Assembly (NCBI GenBank): GCA_963704035.1
Contig: CAVPGR010000006.1
Coordinates: 1 to 12,708, forward strand
Source: JAOSJL01 sp963704035
Lineage (GTDB): Bacteria; Actinomycetota; Acidimicrobiia; IMCC26256; JAOSJL01
Direction of reading: 5' to 3'
Length of the DNA stretch: 12,708 nt
Position numbers and translations under genes: made by a program. The notes under the pieces are model-generated. The model saw nothing but the letters and a program-made list of their open reading frames with translations. It had not been told where the DNA came from and did not search any database. Shown one piece after another: positions 1 through 6,044 of the stretch. Every line of letters begins with the position of its first letter. Position 1 is the stretch's first letter.

Positions 1-1457
1 TGCAGTGTCACTCAACACCCTTCTCCGTCGTGTCGCACGCCGCTCCACCACGACCGACTCTTCCGGGATTCGCCGAGCAACGAACATCGCACCGGCGATG
101 AGCACGATCCCGCCGACCAGCAGCTCCACGCCGTCGATCGACGGGCCGCCCCGCCAGTGTCGGAGGGGAAAGGGGTCTGCTTCGTCGACGAGCCGGGCAT
201 TGCGAACGATGTGGCTGCCGCTGATCGTGTAGCGCCAGTCGCCGATTCGATCTTCGACGACGTCCGCGTACCGATCGGGCACAACGCCTTCCGGATCGTG
301 CAGCTCGGCCCACACCTGCGAGTACGGGACCCATACGGACAGCACGGCCACGGCCATGCCCGCGGCAGCCGGACGCCGCTCGCGAGGAGTGTCGTGACCC
401 TCGATCCCATCCGCATCCGGGGAAGTGTGTCCCAGAGCGCGCCGACGGGAATGACGAGCAGCAGGCAAACGGGAAGGAGAAAGCGCGGCCCCCAGGCGGC
501 CCGACCGTCGGGTGCCCACCACGCCGCGTAGAACACGAGCCGGAGAGCCACGAGGCCGATAACCGCCACGAGCACCGGTCGGTCGGCACGCGACAAGGAC
601 GACGGCGCCGGGAACCGCCAGCAGCACGATCGGCGCGAACCAGATGAGACCCTTGCCGGGGCTGACGACGATCAGGTGGAGCCCCTCGAGGATCGGTGTC
701 GTGAAGCCCGGATCGGCGGTGGCGGGCCCGTGGAGGATCGATCCGGTTCGGTAGTGGTTGTACCAGGCCAACTGGGCGATCACGATCGTCAACGGCACAA
801 CGACGCGGGAAACCACCGCTTCCACTCGTCGCGGAGCCGTCGGAACCCGATGAACGCCGGAACGAACGCCAGCGCACCTCCGACGAGTAGCAGCGAGTCC
901 ATCCGAAACAACACGGCCAGGGCGATCCCGCCGCCGACCAGCCACGGACCGGAGCCGGCTCGAACCCTCCAGCGCACCAGCCCGAGAACGGCGATCAGCG
1001 TGCCGAGCGTGACACCTGGTTCGGCGAAGGCCTCGGTGCTGTGCCAGAGAGCCGTCGTGAGAAAACCGGAAGGCAAGAGCGGCCGAAACCGCGGCGATGG
1101 GATTCCAGGCGAGCTCGAGGCCGATGAGCACGAGGACGCCGGCGCAGAGCGCGAGGAGTAACGGGTTCCCGAGCGTCACCCAGTCCGTGTTCGTCGACCC
1201 GACGACGAGTTGGATCCCCCACAAAGGGGCGGCTACGAGGCTGGTGCCGAGGTCGTACGCGCGAGAAGGTGCCGCCCCCCGGAACGTCGTCGAGAACGCG
1301 TGAACGATCCGTGCTCCCAGACGTTGCGGCCGACCCCCGCCGTGACCTGTCCGTCGTAGGAGGCGATGTGATCGGGCTGGACCGCCGCGTAGACGAGTAG
1401 AACACCGACGCCGACCAGACCCGCGAGTAACCACGCGCGACGAACGTCGAGGTTCAT
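1..1457 (-). CDS. Polytopic membrane protein, GT-C glycosyltransferase-like; frame broken repeatedly, 3' end outside window
   Basis: No single frame covers this gene, but hydrophobic protein can be followed through six successive segments. It starts at ATG 1457 (MNLDVRRAWLLAGLVGVGVL, a first membrane helix followed by YDGQ). Frame changes fall near 1300, 1075, 808, 595 and 375. Recognisable stretches are YDLGTSLVAAPLWG (about 1250), SPGKGLIWFAPIV (about 640) and WWAPDGRAAWGPRFLLP (about 500). The last helix, GVELLVGGIVLIAGAMF, lies near position 100, and the frame is still open at base 1. An acidic residue just after helix 1 plus SPGKG and WGPRFLLP motifs resemble bacterial GT-C / PMT_2-like membrane proteins that use polyprenyl-phosphate sugars. 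The substrate cannot be named and the family call is tentative. About 485 codons are present. The start lies 7 nt after the carbonic anhydrase stop, suggesting co-transcription. Conserved hydrophobic character across every break argues for sequence errors rather than decay. Confidence 0.6.
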
Positions 1458-1464
1458 CCTCGCG

Positions 1465-2013
1465 TCAGGGACCTGCGGCGTCTGGCGTTCCCGGGGCGGA
1501 AACCACCTCGTGCAGCTCGCCGGTGGTCACCTCGTAGACGAATCCCCGGATGTGGTCCTTGTGGGGGACGAACGTCGAGAGCAGCAGTCGTTGGATGGAC
1601 TGACGGACGTTCGCGTAGGGATCGGCGAACGATTCGAGTGCCCAGCGGGGCGTGACGCCGAGCTCGGCTGCCAGCTCGGCCTTGAAGGCGTCGTCGGTGA
1701 CCTTCTGGAGCCCACAGTCGGTGTGATGGAGCAACAGGATCTCGCGCGTCCCGAGCAGTCGTTGCGACAGGCACAGCGAGCGGATGACGTCATCGGTCAC
1801 GACTCCACCCGCATTGCGGATGATGTGGGCTTCGCCGTTGTCCAGGCCGAGGATCTTGAAGATGTCCATCCGCGAGTCCATGCAGGCGACGACAGCAACG
1901 TGGCGCGCAGGTGCCACCGGGAGGTCACCACCGTCGAAGCCGGCTGCGAACTCGGCGTTGTGCGCCAGGAGCTCGTCGACGATCGGGTCGTGCGATCTCC
2001 CTGAACGTGTCAT
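1465..2013 (-). CDS. canA: Beta-class carbonic anhydrase (Rv1284-like)
   Basis: This 182-residue protein should interconvert CO2 and bicarbonate in the cytoplasm with a zinc cofactor. The zinc ligands are visible as Cys44 in ACMDSRMD and His97/Cys100 in HHTDCG. Asp46 and Arg48 form the Asp-Arg dyad next to the zinc. The blocks EAHIIRNAGG (61-70), VVTDDVIRSL (71-80) and SQRLLGTREILLLHHTDCG (83-101) match, from memory, the Mycobacterium tuberculosis Rv1284 (canA/mtcA1) subfamily, and the length is close to that family's. I chose ATG 2013 because residues from there align with the family N-terminus. A GTG at 2046 in the same frame would add 11 residues. No Shine-Dalgarno sequence precedes ATG 2013, but a TACGAT hexamer sits six bases upstream, which fits leaderless initiation. 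It lies between the cyclic-di-GMP enzyme and the membrane protein on the same strand. Confidence 0.93.
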   Translation of the reverse strand: MTRSGRSHDPIVDELLAHNAEFAAGFDGGDLPVAPARHVAVVACMDSRMDIFKILGLDNGEAHIIRNAGGVVTDDVIRSLCLSQRLLGTREILLLHHTDCGLQKVTDDAFKAELAAELGVTPRWALESFADPYANVRQSIQRLLLSTFVPHKDHIRGFVYEVTTGELHEVVSAPGTPDAAGP

Positions 2014-4519
2014 GGCCGCATCGTAGACAGCGCGGCGAGGAGACACAGCGCCCGAGATTCTCGTGAGCTCGCGCGACGACCGTAGTGACGAAGCAGCCCG
2101 ACGACTCGGCGCTACGAACCCACGGGGCCTTCGGCGGCGGCACCGGGTTCGAGTACGCGCCCGGGAAACGGGGGACCCCGGAGCGGTCCGAAGATCCGGC
2201 GAGCAGGAGCCCCTCGACCTCCGACGCCGGGGCGGGGAGCGCCATGTGGAAGCCCTGGGCAGTGTCGCAACCGAGGTCGGTCAGGACCTGTCGCTGCTCC
2301 TCGGTCTCGATGCCCTCGGCGACGACTTCGTACCCGAGCTGATGTGCCAGGGAGATGACTGACTCGACGATGGCGCGGTCCGTCAAGTCCTCGTCGTCGC
2401 CCGATCCGAGGCCGTCGATGAAGCGGCGGTCGATCTTGATGATGTCGAACGGGAACTGCTGGAGGTACGACAGGCCCGAATACCCGGTTCCGAAGTCGTC
2501 GATCGCGATGCGCACTCCCGTGTCCGACAGCTCCTGGAGTCGACGGCGAGCCAGTTCGGGGTCCTCGATGAGAACCGACTCGGTGATCTCGAGGATCAAC
2601 CACGACGGGTCCACGTTCTTGGACCGACACACCTCACCAACGGTCTCGAAGAGCCCGGGCTGGGTCAATTGCCTCCCCGAGACATTGACGGCGATCGACA
2701 AGGGCTCCGAGCCGCGCAGCGCCCAGTTCCAGCGAGCCACCTGCTCGCATGCCTTTCTGAGAACGGACTCTCCGAGAGCTCCGATGAGGCCCGTTTCCTC
2801 CGCCAAGGGAATGAAACGGTCCGGCGATACGGGTCCGACTCCGGGACGGTCCCAACGAGCGAGCGCTTCGACGAGAGTCCATGCGCCGGTGACGAGGTCC
2901 TGAGCCGGCTGGTAAGCGACCATGAGCTCATCGTTCTCGATGGCCTGCCGGAGCGCTGCTTCCATGGAGTACCGCTCCGTCACCCAGGCCCGCATGTCCT
3001 CGTCGAAGACCTCGAATCGCGACCGTCCGGCATCCTTGGCCCGGTACATCGCGACGTCCGCGTCACGCAGAAGCGACTCGGCGGTTTCGACCTCTGAGTG
3101 ACTCATCGCCACCCCCACGCTCGCCGTGACGAAGGCGTGTTCGTCCGCCACTTCGAACGGACGACGGAACTCCTCGATGATTCTGCGGGCTGTCGGCGGG
3201 ACGTGGTGCTCATCGTCGATGTCCTCGCACAGAACGACGAACTCGTCACCCCCGATCCTGGCGACCGTGTCGCCGGACCGAACGGTGGCCCGGAGCCGCC
3301 GGGCGGCCTGCACCAGGAGCTTGTCGCCCGCCACGTGACCCTGCGAGTCGTTCACGACCTTGAAACGGTCCAGATCGACGTAGAGCACGGCCAATCTCAT
3401 CGCACGACGCCGGGCGCCGGCCAGCGCCTGGCGCAGCCGATCGAGCAACAGCACACGGTTCGGCAGTCCCGTCAACGCGTCGTGCGTCGCCTGTTCGACC
3501 AATGCCTGCTCGGCGACCTTGATCTCGGTGATGTCGCGCGCGATGGCCGAGTAATGATCCACGGAGCCTTCGGGACCTTCGTGACCGACGATGACCAGCG
3601 ACATCACATGACGACCGCCCGAGGGGTCGACGATCGTGATCTCGCCCGTCCAGGTCCCACCGTGGCGAACAGCGGGCATCGCCCTGTCGGAGAGGACCTC
3701 CCGGCTTCGGTCGTCGAGGAAGTCCGCGAAACGGTGGTCCGACGGGTCGCTTCCGTGGGGAATCCCGAGCAGTTCCGCCCCCACCTGATTGAGGTGGAAC
3801 AGGGACTGGTCGGGTTGGAACATGGCCACGACATCGGTCGTGGCTTCGAACAGCGCATTGAACCGCTCCCCCACGGCCCACGCGTCGACCTCGCGTGTGA
3901 CGTCGGTGGCCGAGACGAACAGGCGATTGCTGGACTCCCCGGTTTCCGATTCCCGACCACTCGTGGCCGTCTCACCGTCGACCGCGAGAGGCCGCCCGTG
4001 GACGCGCAACCAGCGAATCTCGCCGCCGCCGCCGTGAAAGCGGATAGTGAGGTCGAAGTCGCCTCCGCGGGCGTGCGCGTCGCGCACGGCGCGGAACAAC
4101 GGGCGGCGATCAGGCTTGTACACCCAGCTCAGGAGTGACGTCCCGGATTCGAGGAGCGGCCGCTGTGCGATCTCGACAGCCCTCGGATTCGCGTAGATGA
4201 CGCCACCTCTGTCGTCCAGTTCGAGGATCCCTACGGGCGAATGAGAGGTGACCGTCTGAAGGCGGTCCCGCTCAGCCTTGAGTTGACTCTCGGAGGTCCG
4301 GCGGAGACGCTCGTAGAGTTCAGCCATCTCGTCACCCGAGATCTCCATGGCGCGCTCGACCAGGTACCGGCCCTCGTCGGCGTCGTTGTACGCGGCATTC
4401 ACACGTTGCAGGAAACGGGCCCACCGGTCGGGTGGCGGCACACTGTTCGACCGGAGATCCAGGCGTTTCAACTGCCGTGCCAGGAGTTCGTGGAAGGCTG
4501 GTTCGGAACCGGCCGTCAT
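1925..4519 (-). CDS. PAS-PAS-GGDEF-EAL cyclic-di-GMP synthase/phosphodiesterase; C-terminal end uncertain
   Basis: The open frame is 864 codons. Residues 1-75 are a helical region (LARQLKRLDL ... EMAELYERLRR) leading into a short coiled coil. Two PAS-like domains follow at about 88-210 and 218-335. The GGDEF domain (about 345-505) carries an intact GGDEF at 423-427 and an RSGD inhibitory site (RxxD) five residues before it, so it should make c-di-GMP with product inhibition. The EAL domain (about 515-770) has EAL at 551-553, NVSGRQL, LEITES, DDFGTG (674-679), KIDRRF and EGIET, so hydrolysis of c-di-GMP also looks possible. No membrane helix is seen; it is cytoplasmic. ATG 4519 overlaps the FIST stop by four bases (ATGA), implying translational coupling. 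The EAL fold should finish near residue 775. The remaining tail is unstructured and its last 29 residues overlap the carbonic anhydrase, so the natural stop may be lost. A one-base shift there would end the protein at 2112, about 802 residues. Confidence 0.93.
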   Translation of the reverse strand: MTAGSEPAFHELLARQLKRLDLRSNSVPPPDRWARFLQRVNAAYNDADEGRYLVERAMEISGDEMAELYERLRRTSESQLKAERDRLQTVTSHSPVGILELDDRGGVIYANPRAVEIAQRPLLESGTSLLSWVYKPDRRPLFRAVRDAHARGGDFDLTIRFHGGGGEIRWLRVHGRPLAVDGETATSGRESETGESSNRLFVSATDVTREVDAWAVGERFNALFEATTDVVAMFQPDQSLFHLNQVGAELLGIPHGSDPSDHRFADFLDDRSREVLSDRAMPAVRHGGTWTGEITIVDPSGGRHVMSLVIVGHEGPEGSVDHYSAIARDITEIKVAEQALVEQATHDALTGLPNRVLLLDRLRQALAGARRRAMRLAVLYVDLDRFKVVNDSQGHVAGDKLLVQAARRLRATVRSGDTVARIGGDEFVVLCEDIDDEHHVPPTARRIIEEFRRPFEVADEHAFVTASVGVAMSHSEVETAESLLRDADVAMYRAKDAGRSRFEVFDEDMRAWVTERYSMEAALRQAIENDELMVAYQPAQDLVTGAWTLVEALARWDRPGVGPVSPDRFIPLAEETGLIGALGESVLRKACEQVARWNWALRGSEPLSIAVNVSGRQLTQPGLFETVGEVCRSKNVDPSWLILEITESVLIEDPELARRRLQELSDTGVRIAIDDFGTGYSGLSYLQQFPFDIIKIDRRFIDGLGSGDDEDLTDRAIVESVISLAHQLGYEVVAEGIETEEQRQVLTDLGCDTAQGFHMALPAPASEVEGLLLAGSSDRSGVPRFPGAYSNPVPPPKAPWVRSAESSGCFVTTVVARAHENLGRCVSSPRCLRCGHDTFREIARPDRRRAPGAQRRVRSRLRRW
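2020..2063 (-). promoter_or_regulatory. Candidate leaderless promoter and small dyad upstream of carbonic anhydrase
   Basis: Reading the minus strand, TACGAT (2025-2020) fits the actinobacterial -10 consensus TANNNT and ends six bases before ATG 2013, so transcription could start at or next to the start codon. No convincing -35 hexamer is seen 16-18 bp upstream. A short dyad, CGAGA-T-TCTCG, lies at 2053-2063. The promoter is an inference from spacing alone. In high-G+C DNA a TANNNT match this close to a start is suggestive, not decisive. Confidence 0.35.
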
Positions 4520-5691
4520 ACTTCGCCGATCGTCGTGATCGTCATCGTCTGATTGTGGAGATCGCAGGTCCCCGCGGCGTGCGGAGCGATCTCCCCGTAC
4601 GAGTAGAACCCCGCGAGAGTGACTCCGTCGGGCAGCATCTCGAGCGTCGCCTCGAGTTCCTCCTCGGTGCGCTCGCCGAGCACGAGTCGACGGCCGACGC
4701 AGCTGATCGCGATCGCCAGCGTGTCGCCGGCGAGCTCATCGCCCTCGACGCCGATGGTGCCACGCTCGGTGCCGTCACTCATCGCCGCGGCATCCGTGGC
4801 GGCGTGGCTGGCACCGTCGACCAGGCGGTCGAAGTTCGCACGCATGAGCTGTCCGGTCCAACCCTCGGGAACATCACCGGCAAACCGCATTGCGTCATCG
4901 TCTTCGTCGACTCCCAGGACCGTGCGGACAACCTGGTTCCCACCACGGGCCGGTCGGATCGCGAGAGGAAACAGGAGAGCGGTGGCCGGCAGTCCGTCCG
5001 CTCGATCGCCCAGATACTCCTTGTACAGGGACAATGCCGGCTTGCCGTCGATCTCGTAGAGCATGTTGCCGTCGGAACGCGTGATCAGGCGTTCCGGCCC
5101 GAAGATGTCCCATCCACCGAGTGATCCGTAGCCGACGCGCAGCGCGTCTCCGTAGAGACCCACCACGCGGACCTGGCGTTCGCGCGGTCCGTCGTCGGCG
5201 AGAATCCACGTCCGTGAGAAACGATCGCCGTCACCGGCCAGGCCGCCCGTGACGGCTACGCCTTCGGGCAGATTTCCGGTCATGCCGCGAACGAGCTCGC
5301 TGCCGTTCACGACGACACCGTCGGACAACACGAGCACGTGACGTAGGCCGACATCGGCCAACGCTGCCGCGAGCTCCCGCCCGGCTTCAGCAGAACCACC
5401 GGAGTCCTCGACAGGCGCGGTGGCGACGCGCAGATCCACGTCATCGAAGCTCGCCGTCGCCACGCTGACGGTTCCGTCGCTCAAGGTGTCGCCGGCGATC
5501 TGGCCGGCCGTGGAGCATCCGAGCACGGCAGCGCGCGGATAGGCGTCCCGGAGCTCGTGCAGGGGTTCGGGAAAATCCCGGAGGCGGGCGTCGCCGAAGG
5601 CGGCGACGAGCGAGCGGTCCGAATCGAGGTCGGGCAACCCGGGCGCGCTCCAGCCCCGGCCGGGATGCCACGTCGTTGCCTCCGCCCGCAC
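4516..5691 (-). CDS. FIST domain sensor protein (FIST_N + FIST_C)
   Basis: This 391-residue soluble protein has no signal peptide or membrane helix. FIST_N hallmarks are GCSTAGQI at 58-65 and GGLAGDGDRF at 149-158. FIST_C hallmarks are YEIDGKPAL with YKEYLG (212-228), GFYSYGEI (361-368) and the terminal LHNQTMTITTIGE (378-390). FIST proteins are proposed ligand-sensing modules, perhaps for small molecules such as amino acids, and are often encoded with histidine kinases, chemoreceptors or GGDEF/EAL proteins. Here the gene overlaps a PAS-PAS-GGDEF-EAL gene by four bases, so it probably feeds a signal to that enzyme. I chose GTG 5691 because AAGGGGG (5702-5696) lies just upstream and the FIST motif region begins directly after it (TTWHPGRGW). 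An ATG at 5739 is in frame but would add a poor Cys/Gly-rich leader. The ligand is unknown. Confidence 0.9.
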   Translation of the reverse strand: MRAEATTWHPGRGWSAPGLPDLDSDRSLVAAFGDARLRDFPEPLHELRDAYPRAAVLGCSTAGQIAGDTLSDGTVSVATASFDDVDLRVATAPVEDSGGSAEAGRELAAALADVGLRHVLVLSDGVVVNGSELVRGMTGNLPEGVAVTGGLAGDGDRFSRTWILADDGPRERQVRVVGLYGDALRVGYGSLGGWDIFGPERLITRSDGNMLYEIDGKPALSLYKEYLGDRADGLPATALLFPLAIRPARGGNQVVRTVLGVDEDDDAMRFAGDVPEGWTGQLMRANFDRLVDGASHAATDAAAMSDGTERGTIGVEGDELAGDTLAIAISCVGRRLVLGERTEEELEATLEMLPDGVTLAGFYSYGEIAPHAAGTCDLHNQTMTITTIGEV

Positions 5692-5702
5692 TCCGCCCCC
5701 TT
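5692..5702 (-). promoter_or_regulatory. Ribosome binding site that decides the FIST start
   Basis: Minus-strand AAGGGGG at 5702-5696 is followed by CGGA and then GTG 5691. The spacing suits a Shine-Dalgarno sequence and favours GTG 5691 over the in-frame ATG at 5739. Confidence 0.5.
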
Positions 5703-5738
5703 GCCCTTCGTGGGCACACGCCCCTCGAGCACATGCCA

Positions 5739-5755
5739 CGACCGAATTCCGGTCG
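5739..5755. promoter_or_regulatory. Inverted repeat CGACCG-N5-CGGTCG
   Basis: Perfect 6-bp arms (5739-5744 and 5750-5755) flank AATTC. It lies between the tandem repeats and the FIST start, about 48 bp before GTG 5691. It could be an operator or a hairpin in the FIST leader. No T-tract follows, so an intrinsic terminator is unlikely. The role is inferred. Confidence 0.4.
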
Positions 5756-5758
5756 AGT

Positions 5759-5870
5759 GTTGCCGTGCGGTCTTTGCCGTGCGGTCTTTGCCGTGCTGTC
5801 TTTGCCGTGCTGTCTTTGCCGTGCTGTCTTTGCCGTGCTGTCTTTGCCGTGCTGTCTTTGCCGTGCTGTC
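5759..5870. repeat. Eight tandem copies of a 14-bp repeat
   Basis: The unit TTTGCCGTGCTGTC is repeated without spacers. Copies 3-8 (5787-5870) are identical. Copies 1 and 2 differ by G for T at unit position 11, and copy 1 also has G at position 1. The period is not a multiple of three, so each copy is read in a different frame, which argues against a protein repeat. Position between divergent genes suggests iterated binding sites for a regulator or a variable-number tandem repeat. Confidence 0.97.
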
Positions 5871-5904
5871 TCTACGATCGGCCCCTGGCCTTTCACCTTG
5901 AGCG

Positions 5905-5923
5905 TTGACATGACCACTGTCAA
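5905..5923. promoter_or_regulatory. Inverted repeat TTGACA-N7-TGTCAA
   Basis: Perfect 6-bp arms (5905-5910 and 5918-5923) surround TGACCAC. Each arm reads as a consensus -35 hexamer, one on each strand, but no good -10 lies 16-18 bp away on either strand. The symmetry and size are typical of an operator for a dimeric repressor. Its position, about 98 bp before the chosen start of the plus-strand gene, fits control of that gene, of the FIST operon, or of both. Function is inferred. Confidence 0.45.
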
Positions 5924-5996
5924 GCGGTGGGTCACGGGACGACCACGGAGAGTGGCAGCCGGGGGTGGGGCTGCGCGAGGTGACAGAGTCACTCCC

Positions 5997-6044
5997 GTGG
6001 AACCGCCCATGGAGCCGCAGATGGAACCGCCCATGGAACCGCCT
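5997..6044 (+). repeat. Four 12-bp in-frame repeats with start codons at the 5' end of the unknown gene
   Basis: Four units resembling ATGGAACCGCCC run from 5997 to 6044. They encode (V/M)-E-P-(P/Q) four times, and each begins with GTG or ATG. Every unit therefore offers a possible start codon, which makes the N-terminus of the following protein ambiguous. GGAG inside unit 2 (6011-6014) lies six bases before the ATG of unit 3 (6021). Confidence 0.85.

Larger units (their letters stand above)
5692..6020. promoter_or_regulatory. Divergent control region between the FIST operon and the unknown plus-strand gene
   Basis: These 329 bases separate two divergently transcribed genes. In order they hold a CGACCG-N5-CGGTCG dyad, eight 14-bp tandem repeats, a TACGAT hexamer on the plus strand at 5873-5878, and a TTGACA-N7-TGTCAA dyad. 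Several reading frames pass through the region, but translation of the repeats gives only frame-rotating, low-complexity peptide, so I treat it as non-coding. No complete -35/-10 pair with 16-18 bp spacing could be assigned with confidence on either strand. Confidence 0.6.

Noticed and set aside
3098..4138. Plus-strand reading frame of 346 codons opposite the GGDEF-EAL gene
   Set aside because: The opposite strand encodes clear PAS and GGDEF motifs. This frame has no recognisable motif and is a high-G+C shadow.
5759..5870. CRISPR array
   Set aside because: The repeats are 14 bp and directly adjacent with no spacers, and no cas genes are present.
5676..6020. Extension of the plus-strand protein to a 450-residue form through the tandem repeats
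   Set aside because: The added part is a low-complexity Cys/Leu-rich peptide created by the 14-bp repeat, with no ribosome binding site and overlap with the FIST start. Normal protein begins only around 6021-6050.
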